In this document: one piece after another, positions 21,881 through 33,593 of the stretch
How positions within the stretch are numbered: the stretch's first letter is position 1
Layout: each line of letters begins with the position of its first letter
DNA from: Amaurobius ferox
Taxonomy: Eukaryota; Arthropoda; Arachnida; Araneae; Amaurobiidae
DNA length: 64,000 nucleotides
Assembly: GCA_951213105.1 (NCBI GenBank)
Contig: OX578153.1
Span: forward strand, 58,264,520 to 58,328,519
Direction of reading: 5' to 3'
Notes under the pieces: generated by a model
Databases searched by the model: none
What the model saw: only the letters and a program-made list of their open reading frames with translations
Told to the model about the DNA's origin: nothing
Translations under genes and position numbers: made by a program

Positions 21881-22022
21881 TTCAAAACTTATTTCACAAC
21901 ATAACATATAAAACATATAAATATAACCTCATATATTTCTATTTCACTAACTGATTTCAAAGCTTATCCTATACCTTCAACTTATCCTATACCTTCACGC
22001 AAAATTCAACCCATAAAACAAA

Positions 22023-22420
22023 ACGTCCGGTCCTGAACTTTTCATCTAATAAAACTTTATACATGACAGGTCATCTTGTCTGAAATGAGTGTGAGGAAAG
22101 TTCCGCGGATACACAAGTTGAGTGGTTTGCAGCCTTCTTTTCTTCCTATCTGTTTTCTTTGATGGATGAGTTCCTATGAGTGTTCAATGGAGTTCTCAGA
22201 TTGCAAGCATTCCTCATTCCACGTTGTTTTCGCTTCAGTAAAACGTATTTTATGGCTTGTTGAGTGTGTTTAACACGAACTATCAATGCCTAATTCAAAG
22301 AAAGCTAATACATTTGAAATGCTGACGTGGCGAGAATGGTTTTTTTTTCTTAAATGTTGTTGTACAGAATGTAAAACTATTTTTGAAGATTTCTGATGTT
22401 AGATGGATTTATAGTTTGGA
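22023..22420 (+). repeat. Family G dispersed repeat, copy 2
   Basis: Counterpart of 15391-15780, with the same order of shared words and moderate divergence. No ORF. Confidence 0.7.
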
Positions 22421-22624
22421 AACATGAATATAATCCGTTTGTCATTATTTCTAATGAAACCTTATCATATGTGGAATTTGTTATCGAGTAAAATTGCCAT
22501 TCTTGGAAATTTATGGTATTAATAACTTTGCTAATTACCTCGCATAAAAATATATATTTAAAAATTGTATATTTCTTAGATTTCTTTTTCACCAAACGGT
22601 AATTTATAACGCAAATCAATCTTG

Positions 22625-24230
22625 ACTAGCCGAATACCCGTTGAAAATCAACTGTCTCGCAATAAGCAAGCCCTGAATACTGTAAATTTTTGAATAATTT
22701 GCGTTTCACATTTATTCGGTAAATCGAATGTTTTCGAGTGCAGAACCCCCTAAAGAAGAAAATATTGTAAATTTTAAATTGCGCATGTCTTCTTTTCGAG
22801 CTATCTACCAGTACACCAAATTAAAGTCCCTATTTCATCTTGAAGCATACTATTTTATCATTTTCCCTTTCGAACGTTTTTCTGTGGAGCATACCCATAA
22901 ATGAACATTTTTGAAAAACTCTGTTCCTCTTGGATTACTTATCAGATGATGGGCCATGTACCAAATATCAAGCCTCTATCACATTAAAAAAATCGTATCT
23001 CATTTATTCGGAAAATCTAACATATTGGTTTGCGGCACCCCCTAATGTAGCAAATATTGGAAATCTGAAATTGCACACTTTCTTCCATTCAAACTATCTA
23101 CCCGTACTAAGTCTCTATCCCATTGCGAAGCATGTTTTTTCTTTCACTTCATCTTTCGGACGTTTTTCTGTTTAGTACCCCCTTAATGAACATTTTTGTC
23201 AAACCCTATTCATGTTTGATTTTTTTATCAAATGGTTATCCCATATACTAAATTTCAAGCCTCTATCACATTGTAAAGGAGGCATTTTTAATTTATTCGG
23301 CAAATCGAATATTTTAGTGAGCTGCACCCCCCCTACAATAGCAAATGTTGGAAAACTGAAATTGAACCCTTCCTTCGTTTCAAACTTTTTACCTGTATAA
23401 CAGATTTGAAACTCTATCTCATGAAGCATTCTTTTTTCTATCATTTCACCTTTCGAATATTTTTGTGTGGAGTACCCATCCCAATTAAATATACATTTTT
23501 GAAAAACTCTATTCTTCTTGTATTTTCTATCAGATGATTCGCCTATTTACCAAATATTATGCCTCTATTACGTTTCAAAAAGGGGCATTTCTACTTTATT
23601 CCAAAAATCGAACATTTTACTGTGCGGCAACCCCTAAAGTAGAAAATATTGGTAAACTGAAATTGTACACTTCCTTCCTTCTAAGCTATCTACCTTTACA
23701 CCAAATTTAATATCTCTATATCATCCCGAAGCATGTTTCTTTATCACTTCAATTTTCGAAGGTTTTTCTCTGGAGCACCCCCTTAAATGAACATTTTTGA
23801 AAAACTATATTCGTCTTGGGTGTTTTCGTCAAATGATTAGCCCATATACCAAATTTCAAGCCTCTATCAAATTTTGAAGGAGCCTTTTCTCATTTATTCG
23901 GTAAATCGAACATTTTGGTGTGCGGCACCCCTTTAAGTAGAAATATTGGATATCTAAAATTGCACACTTTCTTCCTTTAGAACGATTTACCCATACACCA
24001 AATTTGAAGTCTCTATCTTATCGCAAAGCGTGCTTTTCTATCATCTCACATTTCGAACCTTTTCGGTGTGGAGCACCCCTCTAGAGAACGTTTCCGAAAA
24101 ATTCGACTTTTCCAGGGGGTTTTATCGAACGACCGAGTCGTGTACAAAATTTCAAGTCTCTATCTATTCGGGAAGTGCCTAAAAAGCACGTGACAGACGG
24201 ACAGACGGACACTTGGCAATTAGTATATAT
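22625..24230 (+). repeat. Family B element, complete solitary copy
   Basis: It runs from ACTAGCCGAATACCCGTTG to CACTTGGCAATTAGTATATA, about 1.6 kb, and is the best single reference copy of B in the window. The hairpin CCGTTGA/TCAAC is near the start and the GACGGACA tract near the end. Subunits alternate between an ATTTATTCGG...GGCACCCC type and an ACCAAATTTGAAGTCTC type. No protein domain. Confidence 0.75.
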
Positions 24231-25170
24231 AGATTGTAATATGAACGTACAAAGCTATGAAGTCGTCAGACGAAAATGCAAAATTCGGGTGTTTTTTTCA
24301 ATGTGTATCTATATCCGTTAGTATTCTTTCCTGTTTTCTACAAGGTATAATTGGATATAATCCTGACAACATCAGTTTCCTCGAAATCCATGTGATAGAA
24401 TACTTTTGATAATATATTCACAAATCCAAAGGTTCAAATACATTGTTTATATCACTTACAGTTTACACGAATAATACCACTTGATACTTAAGATAAATTA
24501 ATATAAACTGCTTTAAAAACATTCTTATAATGATACATATTTATAATTTATAATCAACTTGCTGACGAACCAGAAAAACCAAGTTGGAATCTTGCAAATG
24601 GTATTTGACCGAAGTCTCCCCTGATCTACTTGTATATGTCAGATACTTTGAAAGCTGGAAATTTTCTGTCTTTTTAGTACTCCAGTAACATATGTTTGGG
24701 AAAATAATTTAAGGTATATCAGCCTTAAACAAAAATTATGTTTTTTAGACAATTTCTGTTACAATTGATATTTATTATATTGAAGAAAAAGCAGTAAATA
24801 CATTTGCTTAATATTTCACTTTAATCCACTAGAGGGCTCTTCTCGTGCAGCGCTCACCAACTCCAGATTTCGGTGTATGCCCATCAATATTTTAAAATGC
24901 CTGTATTACAATACATCGGCATATACATATTTAAAATCTCTTTAGCCAATGACAACGAAAGTCTCAACTATAGCTTCAATATAAGAACTCTTAATAATTA
25001 TTTTAATTGTTTAAATTATTTAAATATTATTTCTTTTTAAATATCAATCATAAAAGCGATTTCAGCAATGAAATGTTAGATTTTGAAGACAGATGAGGAA
25101 AAAATGGTGCAATTTTTTTTCACTTTGAAATTGAATAAAAATTCAATAACGCATAAACTAAATAGAGATT
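24231..25170. other. Spacer, nothing recognised
   Basis: AT-rich, with no recognisable gene or repeat. A CTAGAGGGCTCTTCTCGTG patch near 24830 is the only GC-rich part. Confidence 0.4.
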
Positions 25171-25171
25171 A

Positions 25172-25700
25172 AACAAGAAAGATCAATCATTCGTAAAGCA
25201 TTGATTATGAAACACTTTCCAACTGAAATGCAATTGCATTTAAACCTCTCTAAAATATGATACATTCAGCAGTGATTGCATGCATGGTTATTTGTTCCGA
25301 AACGTACTAAAATCTAATCAGCACCAGAGTAACCTACAAGTGACTTATCTATCAAATTTTGTAAAATTGGGTTGATTAGGTTTTTAGCTGGAGTTAATAC
25401 TTAAGACCTTTGCGATCCAATTTGCAAAGCAGGTGGGTTCTTTAATCCCGAATCGTACCAAAATCTAATTAGCACCAGGGTCACCCGCAAGTGACCCACC
25501 TATAAAAATTTTAGTGAATTTGGTCAATTATATTTTAAGTTAGAGTGGATACATACATTGCACTGAAAGATACACACACACAGACGTCAGGCTAAAATTA
25601 AATTTTTCGTATTCTTCAAACTTCAAAACGTGTAGAATCAACTAAAATCCGATTTTCGACATGATTCTGAAACTTCCCTTATATACGCATTAGTCCCTTA
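25172..25700. repeat. Fragments of families F (minus) and E (plus)
   Basis: 25172-25275 is the inverted end of F (AACAAGAAAGATCAATCAT, AAACACTTTCCAAC). 25291-25690 is a worn E 3' half (AAAATCTAATCAGCACCAG, ACTTATCTATCAAATTTTGT, CAGACGTCAGGCTAAAA, CGATTTTCGACATGATTC). The same F/E adjacency occurs elsewhere, where F lies within E. Confidence 0.65.
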
Positions 25701-26200
25701 TATACACATATTAGTCTCTAACTTTTTATATTCTCTGCTAAGGGTGCATCAATCATTTTTATTCGATAAGTTATGGTCATTTTACTATAGACAGATCTAA
25801 AGCATACACCCACGGACCTTTCTGTACAAAATTATTAGTGTACTTACGTACTTTCCTTGTAATCTGTATATATCAGCCTCTCTTTGGAAGTGATATTGTT
25901 CTAAATTTGTAACATTTAAATTGTTGCTATAATTACATTGGGTAGTAAATCTGTAAACCAGCAAATGCAATGTAAATAATTACATTGGGTAGTAATCTGT
26001 AAACCAGCAAAATTGTATTGATATATTTGGGCTTCCCAAAATAACTTAAAGGGCTGATAAAATTAAATTTATTAACATTGTGATAATAGAAAATATTTGA
26101 CCAAAATTAACTTAATGGATTTGCATTCAATGGCGATGACATTCTTTTTCATTAGGGGATTCATTAAGACTTGTACTTGCAACTACCTATAAGCTTCACT
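25701..26200. other. Spacer with a ~46-bp tandem duplication
   Basis: AATTACATTGGGTAGTAA and CTGTAAACCAGCAAA occur twice, at about 25931-25968 and 25976-26011. Otherwise unrecognised AT-rich DNA. Confidence 0.5.
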
Positions 26201-26204
26201 TTTT

Positions 26205-26640
26205 TTGTACTTTCTTATACAGGGAATATACTTTCTTATAGAGGGAATATAGTTTTCACGAAAGTTTCCGATTTCAATATTTTGATGCCAATATATGTTC
26301 TGGGACATCCTGAACACGTTTTGACAATTTTTAGAGTGATGTCCGTCATTATGTCTATGGTCGATTTCTTGCATACACGATAACTGTCAGAAATATTAAT
26401 AGATTTTCACGAAAATTTTTATCCGGATTTGCTAAGGAAAAATCTTGAACTCGATGGAATATTTTGAAATTCGAGAGAAAACTCCGAAATTTTATATCTC
26501 TGTAGCAGGGCAACATAGTGCAAAAGTTGACATAAGTATGCATGAAAGTTGTTATGATCACGAAACTTAACAGTTTCAATCATTGCAATGAAAAGTAGCC
26601 GCGATACAATTTTTGTGTTAGTGACATCATTAACTTGTTT
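26205..26640 (+). repeat. Family H dispersed repeat, copy 2
   Basis: Matches 15826-16340 in the same orientation. The start TACTTTCTTATA is locally duplicated (AGGGAATATA twice). It ends with AGCCGCGATACAATTTTTGTG. Related but inverted sequence at 28205-28795 makes an inverted pair about 1.6 kb apart. Confidence 0.7.
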
Positions 26641-26835
26641 GTGACATCATATTGTAATTGTCATTGTAATGTCGTCACATTGTTACGTGTTAATTAAATT
26701 ATGGAAAAGTCACAGAATATAGTCACAATGAAGTTACAAAGTTACTAATACGTAACGTCGCATAGAAGTCACAAATATGATGTCACATTGTGACTCAGGT
26801 GTCACGTGAACATCACTCTCACACATGTGACGATC
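26618..26835. repeat. Cluster of GTCACA/TGTGAC-type words
   Basis: About ten words of the form GTGACATC, GTCACA, TGTGAC or GTCACGTG occur in both orientations within roughly 220 bases. The cluster follows the H copy, where other H copies have TGACGTCA. It could be a worn tandem repeat or a binding-site cluster; I cannot tell. Confidence 0.5.
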
Positions 26836-28204
26836 TTTGCTGTGAGGGTAGCACCTTCAAGCGGGAGAGGGGAGGGAGTAACCCCTAGGGCCACTGTCAA
26901 ACTTGGGACCGATCGAAAGATTTTTTCAAGACCCTTAAATTACGGAAATTTGTTATGATTATGATAATTTGGACCAACAATACAGAGTTTTCAAATGTTT
27001 TCTTGCAAAATTTGCAAATAAAATAAATAAATAAATAAATAATAAAAATGAATAACAAGCTACTTAAAAATGAATTCCGATATGAGAAAGTCAAGCTAAG
27101 TCACATTTCAGTCAATTTATTCCAGTCATCATGATAATTTAATTTCACAAAACACGCTAAAATGTTATATAACATGTATATATTATTTGTATATTCTTGA
27201 AAAAATGAAAGCAAAAATTGCTAGATTTTTAACAAACTGGGCAAATCTTTGAACATGCATTTCATTGTGGTATGCACTGGTCCTCCCTGACTCCCTCAGC
27301 GTTTTGTGCGTACTTCAGATCTTTCCAGGAAAATCAGTTGACGTTTTAATGTTTTAAATAATGTACAAAATCTTGGCAATTAGAAAACGTACATGGTAGA
27401 ATAGGTTAGGGATATATATATATATATATTTCTCACAAGAGGCGCTGGAATCAGATGGCACAATTTGTAACTCTTTCAGCACTGTGTGTGTCACTATGAA
27501 TCCTTGACACACTGTGCGTCGTTTAATAAGGACGTGTTGATTATTGATCGTTGTTGATGTAGTTTATCGGAAAACGTAGCCAAATCGTGTAGGTTATTAT
27601 AACAATCCTGAAATGTTTTACTCAAATTAAGTCAAGTTTTAATTTTTCTTCTCCTCCCCCTGAATACAGCAGGTAATTTGCCAGAGGATACAGGGGGCAT
27701 AAATTAATTGCGTTATGTTAGGGGTTGGTATATAGTATGTGCATTTTCATATGGAGTAGTGTAAGAAATATTAATATTGAATGAGAGAGGTGTACGGCTT
27801 GTTCTGTGGATATTATGAGAGAATGGAGAAGGGGAGGCGGGAGTTTATGTCCGTCGGTTCCTGTTTCCCATTATGCTCGTGGTGTACTTGGACAGGCGTA
27901 AGACACGCTGCAAGCGAATTTTACTGGTCAAAAAGAATTGTAAACGATTCGCTTAAATTTGGGCAGAACCTAAAAAAACATATTTACAAACATAGGTCAA
28001 GTTTCTATGAGATCCAAGGGTGTTATACATGTATATTGAAAATTAACCATTCCCAACCATGCTTAGCGATGGCGAAATGGTAAGTGGTCACTAAATGTGA
28101 CACATAAACACTTAAAATTTATTAGGGTACGGCTAAACTTGACGTTCTCATATCATAATTCATTATTTTTTTCAAATTTTACAAGACATAATTTGAAAAA
28201 TCGA
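26836..28204. other. Spacer, nothing supported
   Basis: Includes a GA-rich stretch, a short (TAAA)n, a TA run at 27414-27429 and a 100-codon open frame at 27781-28083. That frame shows no domain, no splice context and no repeat family, so I do not call it a gene. Confidence 0.4.
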
Positions 28205-28795
28205 TATCATGGGTCCAAATGATTACAACTATAGCGTGTTACCCTTCACTTTAAAGGGTTTGAAAAAATACTTAAATTGATACCATACTTGACAATGTAC
28301 TCCCGGGGAGGGATAACTTGACCCCCTCCCCCCCCCCCCAAAAAAAAAAGGGGCGTCTAGTGACTTCAGGAACAAAACAAATTCTATCGTGGCTATTTTT
28401 GTACAACAATGATTGAAACTATTAAGTATCATGATCATTGAGCCATAAATAAACCCCTTTATACATGTTTGTGCAAATTTTGTCATTTGTTGGCATATTA
28501 AAAAATATAATTTCGAATAAAATTTAAAGTTTTCGCTCGAATTTAAAAAAAATTCTATCTAGTTCAATATTTTTGGATAACAAAGTAGGATATAAAGTTT
28601 CGTAAAAATACATTAATATTTATGGCTGCTATCGTGTACACAAGAAATTGGCCGACATCAGACAGACGGACATCACTCCAAAAATAGTCAAAACGTGTTC
28701 AGGTGGTCTTAAAACAGATATTGGCATCCAAATATCGAAAACGAAAAGTTTCGTGAAACAATACCTTTTCAATACTACCTATGAGAAAGTAATAA
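28205..28795 (-). repeat. Family H dispersed repeat, copy 3, inverted
   Basis: Its complement reads TTACTTTCTCATAGGTAG, TTTCACGAAAC, TGGAGTGATGTCCGTCTG, ACACGATAGCAGCC and AATAGCCACGATAGAATTTG, in the same order as H copies 1 and 2. A C-run then A-run lies at 28322-28349. Confidence 0.7.
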
Positions 28796-28837
28796 GGTTC
28801 ATAATATCAAAAACCGTTTCAAATTAATGTATATAAC

Positions 28838-29150
28838 AAAAAAGATCAATCATGCATAAAGCATTGATAATGTAACACTTTCCAACTGAAATGCAATTTT
28901 ATTTAAACATCTGTAAAATGCGATACATTCAGCGTTGATGTTTTTAAAATTATCACAATACTACAATAATTTATTATATTTGAAAACTTCATCGAAAACA
29001 AATGAACTTCATACAGTTAACGTCATAAATATAAATCGGCTGGCTCTCTATATAAAAGCTGTGAATATTTCATTCATAAACTTTTTTCCTTTCCTTTCAT
29101 TCAGCAGCGATATTTTTAAAATTATCACAATATTACAATAATTTATTTTA
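28838..29150 (-). repeat. Family F element, minus copy, left part
   Basis: It starts AAAAAAGATCAATCATGC and carries CACTTTCCAACTGAAATGC and AATTATCACAATAC. The LINE at 29161 interrupts it, and it resumes at 33594. The CAGCGTTGATGTTTTTAAAATTATCACAATA stretch occurs in two diverged versions (28937 and 29104). Confidence 0.75.
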
Positions 29151-29296
29151 CTTAAAATTTAAAACCGTGAAGGTAAAAGTACTTTCTAACTCCATGCTTT
29201 TCCCTCTGGGGTTGAATCTTTAAAAAGGAGGAAAACTGCAGTCTGGATGTGGAAAGAAGTGGAGTCGGGAGCCTTGGTGACCGACACACTGAAACC

Positions 29297-30163
29297 ATGG
29301 CTGAGACGCAGGAAGTACTTACAAAGGCACAGAGGCGCAGGAGGAGGCGCATTCCTAGGCAGTTAGACCAGAAGCTTGTAAAAGCTGATGCTGTCAGAGA
29401 GGAGGTCGGAGGCACCAAACGACTTAGGTCGGATGGAGCCACACCCTCTCCAAGAGATCTGGTCAATAAAAAGAGATCAAAGACTGACATCCAACCTGGA
29501 TCATATGCTCAGGCAGTCCAGGTTATAAAGATGGCAGTCATCAAGGTTTCCTTCCCTTCAAGTAAGCTGAGCAAGGAAGAGGTTAACATCATCCAGATGG
29601 AGATCCTCAGTAAAATAGATGAGATCCCCACTGGTGAGCAACTTCCGAAGATCCATGGTTCTGGCTTATATGCTGGAGCCTTGGATCTTCAGTGCAATGA
29701 TGCAACTACTGTGGAATGGATTAAGAAAACCTTCCACAATAACAGACAGGTTTTAGGTGAGGTACTCAAAGTCCTGAGTGCCAATGATCTACCCAAACCT
29801 GTCAAGGTGGCCTTCAAGACCAAAGATGTTTACACTAAAGAGCCGGGTGTTTTGCTGAAACGGCTGAACCGTTTCAACACGGAGTTGAAGTCTGAGGAGT
29901 GGCATGTTCTGCAAAACTTTGTGGAACCCCTCTCCGTAAGATGGATCTTCGAGGTGGACTCGGAGGCTGCGGATGCGATTCGCAGAGCTGACTTTGGTGC
30001 TGACACCGGTTTGGACCGTAGAGTCTTCAAGATTCTTCGGGACCCAAACGAAAGGCCCAAAGGGAAGATGGAGATGGAGGTACTGCCAGAAGATCAGGCA
30101 GCCTCCTCTCAGGTGAGTATCACTAATGTTGATACTATGATACCTAAAGTTGTTGAACTGTAA
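29297..30163 (+). CDS. LINE ORF1 protein, DUF4780-like, open
   Basis: A 288-residue open frame. I chose the ATG at 29297 because it sits in ACCATGG; the longer reading from 29249 starts at a GTG. The N-terminus is basic (KAQRRRRRRIPR), with KKRSKTD near residue 60. The domain starts at SYAQAVQVIKMAVIKVSFP, a pattern of the DUF4780 family found in arthropod LINE ORF1 proteins; W-containing segments such as SEEWHVLQNF follow. Such proteins bind element RNA and form the RNP. No zinc knuckle is visible. The frame is intact although ORF2 is dead, which suggests either chance survival or recent insertion of an already defective copy. Confidence 0.75.
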   Translation: MAETQEVLTKAQRRRRRRIPRQLDQKLVKADAVREEVGGTKRLRSDGATPSPRDLVNKKRSKTDIQPGSYAQAVQVIKMAVIKVSFPSSKLSKEEVNIIQMEILSKIDEIPTGEQLPKIHGSGLYAGALDLQCNDATTVEWIKKTFHNNRQVLGEVLKVLSANDLPKPVKVAFKTKDVYTKEPGVLLKRLNRFNTELKSEEWHVLQNFVEPLSVRWIFEVDSEAADAIRRADFGADTGLDRRVFKILRDPNERPKGKMEMEVLPEDQAASSQVSITNVDTMIPKVVEL

Positions 30164-30329
30164 ATTGCTTCCAATTCTGATAACACGCTGCATGCTAATC
30201 CACTGTTTTCTGATGACGAGCTGGAAAGACTCATGCAGGATTTTGAGAATTATGTGCCTGACACTGATCATTCTCATGATACTAGGAAGGCTACTCCCTC
30301 CTAGTTTTTTGCTGCCCTTGTTTCTTTCA

Positions 30330-33300
30330 TTTTTTATGGGCTGTCTTAACGTACTATTACAGTAGTAACTGTAATAGTCGTGGCGATGATCTCTTGGAGC
30401 ACATCGTCCGCTCCAACCTTTTTATTCTTAACAAGGGCAACTCGCCCACTTTTTCTACAATAAATGGACGTGAAGTCATCGACTTGAGTATATGTAACAA
30501 TATTACATATGACTGTGTTTTAAACTGGACTGTTTCAGATGATATATCTTTGTCTGATCATCGTTTAATAACCTTTTCTGTTAAAGGTCTTACAAAATTG
30601 ACCATGGCAGCAGGTAGGAACCCCAAACGTACCAACTGGGTCTCCTACAGAGAAGATCTTCTTGCAAAGCTTACAGATCATTCTGGTAAGTACTCTTCTA
30701 CAGCTGAAATTTACTGTCCATTATCTTTTCATATTACCTGAATTGTAAGGCTACTAAAGCTGTCTCCCCAAGATTAGTTCCTTGTTGGTCAAAAGAGCAG
30801 AAAGCTCTTTAGAGCCAAAAAGAGTGGTGGATCACAGGTCTACAAATCGGCTCTAACTACCTACAATAAGGCAGTTAGAGACTCCAAGCGGAACTCCTGG
30901 AGAAACTACTGCGACGGCATCAGAGACGTTTCTGCAAATGCAAAAATGGGCAAGGTCATATCAAAAGACAGAAATTGCAACCTAAATACTGTTAGGCTAC
31001 CTAATGGTGCTTATTCTGGGACCGGGGAAGAGACCCTGGATGAAATGTTCAAGGTTCATTTTCCGGTTTTTGAATCTAATTTCCACAGCACCACTCCTGT
31101 TGCTCAGCTCACTTCTACTTGTAACAGCAGTAAGTGGAGCATTGCTAAGAGTGTGGTCACTTTGGATTGGGTTAATTGGGCTTTGAACTCTTTTAAACCC
31201 TATAAAACTCAGGGGATTGATGGCATCATTTTCATCCTTCTTCAGGAGGGAATTAAGGTGCTTGCTCCTATTCTCTGCAGAATATACTGAGCTTGTATTG
31301 CCCTTGGTCATGTACCTTCTGCCTGGAGGCATAAAAGGGGTAATCTTTATTCCACAGATTGGTAAGGATAATTATTATGAGGCCAAATCCTTCAGGCCTA
31401 TTAGCCTTACGTCTTTTCTTTTAAAGACTATTGAAAAGCTCATTGACAGGTATATCAGGGAAGTGACTCTGGCTGCTATGCCTCTGTCTGACTCTCAGCA
31501 TGCCTATCAACCGGATAAATCTACGGATACTGCTCTCTACAGTCTCTCCTTTATTCTGGAGAGAAACTTTAATGCCAGGGAAATTGCTCTAGCCACTTTT
31601 TTTGACATTGAGGGCGCTTTTGATAAAGTTCCTATTGACACCATCCTACATGCTCTTGATAGGAAGAGTGTTGACATGACGATCTCTTGTTGGATCAAGA
31701 ATCTATTATCTAATAGATATATCTGTGCATCTTTACTTGGTGAGAACAAGACGGTACATGCTCTGGCAGGCTGTCCGCAGGGAGGCGTACGTTCACCAAT
31801 TCTCTGGTGTTTAGTTGTAGACTCTCTTCTGGACAACTTAACCAGTTCCGGTGTATCCTGTGTTGGATATGCTGACGATGTTGCCATCATTGCCAGGGGC
31901 AAATTTGGTAACACTGTCTCTGCTTTGATGTCCACCGCCCTTAGGGGTGTTGAGACATGGTGCAAAAATGCTGTACTTTCTATAAATCCACAGAAAACAA
32001 CCATGGTTGCGTTCATAAAAAAACGCATTCTTAACCTTAGAGACATTCGCTTCTTTGGTCAGAAGCTCATGTGCTCCAAGGAGGAAAAATTCTTAAGAAT
32101 CTGTTTTGACATGGGTCTCAACTAGAAGAGACACCTGGCATACTGCATAACTAAAGCCAAAAGAATCTTCTGGTCTTGCAGAAATGCTATTGGGAGAACC
32201 TGGGGTCTGAATCCCAAGGCTATTCATTGGATTTACTCTATGGTAATTTGTCCCATCATCTCCTATAAATCCATTATTTGGTGATCTAGAGTCAGATGTG
32301 AAACTGCTAAATTAGATGTAATTAAACTTCAAAGGATGGTATGTTCTGCGATCTCTGGTTGCATGAAAACCACTCCCACTGCAACTCTTGAATTTTTGCT
32401 TGGATTGCACCCTCTTTACATGCACATTGAAGCTGAGGCTCTCATCTGCATGAACAGACTTAAATATCTGAAACACTGGGAGGACTATTCTAAGTATTTA
32501 TCTTGGAGTAGTCTCAACAGTAATGTTATAAATCATCCTTATTTTCATATGCCATCTGATGGTATACAGATCCGATATACATTTGACAAGCCCTATGTAA
32601 TTCAGGTCCCTTCACGGGATGACTGGAAGAGGGCTCCCACCTACAATAACCAAAATTGCATTGTATGGTACACGGATGGCTCGAAGATTGCCACCAGTAC
32701 TGGTGCTGGTGTTTGCTGTCTGGATGATGGCACTAAAATGTCTTACCCCCTAGGCATTCATGCTACTGTCTTTCAGGCTGAGATCTATGACATTCTAATG
32801 TGTTGTAGAATTTGCTATGACAGAAATTATATGAGCAACCAGATTCTTATCTGCTCTGACAGTCAAGCTGCTCTTATGGCCTTAGGAAAGTCTACTATGA
32901 CGTCTTCCCTTGTCTGGGAGTGCTATAATGCACTGTGTAATATTGCTAGCAATAATAAAGTCATACTCTACTGGGTACCTGGACATTCGGGCATTCCAGA
33001 AAATGAGCTGGCTGATGAATTGGCTAGGAAAGGCTCAAGTATTCCTTTTGTTGGTCCTGAGCCGGCTTTGGGTGTTCCCAATGAACTAACTAGAAGAACT
33101 GTCTATGACATCTTCAGAAAGCTTCAGTGCAAAAACTAGCGTAATACTAAGGGCCAAAGGCAGGCGAAAATTCTCAACTGCAATTGCCCTAGCATACGTC
33201 AGAAGGAATTATTCAGGCTCAGTGGAACTGGCATCTGAAGGGCTGTCGGGCTCCTTACTGGACACTGAACCCTTAAAACACACCTTAATATTATGGGTGT

Positions 33301-33493
33301 CACTAAGGATTCGCTTTGCAGAGGTTGCAATTTTAGCGAAGACACTGCCGTACACATTCTCTGTGAATGTGAGGTTTTCTCCGCCCATAGATTCGAACAC
33401 ATGAGTAGACATGCAATTGAACCCTGGGAGCTAAATGACATTCCTGTCAATTGCCTGCTCATCTTTGCTTCGGCTACTGGTCTCTTTTATTAG
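30330..33493 (+). pseudogene. LINE ORF2 remnant: EN end, RT, RNase H, zinc knuckle
   Basis: In order: the end of the endonuclease (30394-30560; GNSPTFSTINGREVIDL, then SLSDHRLI with the SDH motif), a linker (30820-31290), RT (31340-32120; FFDIEGAFDKV, GCPQGGVRSP, YADDV), RNase H (32650-33040; YTDGS, QAEIY, SDSQAAL, NELADELA) and the knuckle (33314-33376; CRGC...HILCEC). Frameshifts lie near 30800 and 31330. Stops include 31288-31290, 32123-32125 (TAG), a TGA near 32282, 33137-33139, 33236-33238 and 33266-33268. All RT and RNase H catalytic carboxylates seem kept. RT, RNase H and knuckle share one frame. The first part of the endonuclease is deleted. Confidence 0.9.
30353..30378. repeat. Small perfect hairpin at LINE deletion junction
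   Basis: ACTATTACAGT, a 4-base loop AGTA, then ACTGTAATAGT. It lies where ORF1 sequence gives way to mid-endonuclease sequence. Confidence 0.75.
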
Positions 33494-33593
33494 AGATCTT
33501 CATGCTTGGGACAGTACAATAGCCCTCTGGTCAATGTGCTAGGCTCTCCTGGAGCCACTCACCTTCAAGTCATCAACTCCATGCTTAAAATTT

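Larger units (their letters stand above)
29161..33583 (+). mobile_element. Non-LTR retrotransposon (R1/LOA/I-like) with 10-bp TSD
   Basis: A 4423-bp insertion flanked by the direct repeat CTTAAAATTT (29151-29160 and 33584-33593), inside an F element. Gene order is ORF1 (DUF4780-like), a truncated endonuclease, RT, RNase H and a C-terminal zinc knuckle. RNase H plus the terminal CxxC...HILCEC knuckle point to the R1/LOA/I part of the LINE tree rather than to jockey or RTE; exact clade is open. There is no poly(A) tail. A deletion removed the end of ORF1's downstream region and most of the endonuclease. Confidence 0.9.

Noticed and set aside
27781..28083. 100-codon open frame as a host gene
   Set aside because: No recognisable domain, no supporting splice or promoter context, and the surrounding DNA is repeat-rich.
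29249..29296. Upstream start for LINE ORF1
   Set aside because: The codon at 29249 is GTG, and the in-frame ATG at 29297 has a strong ACCATGG context.
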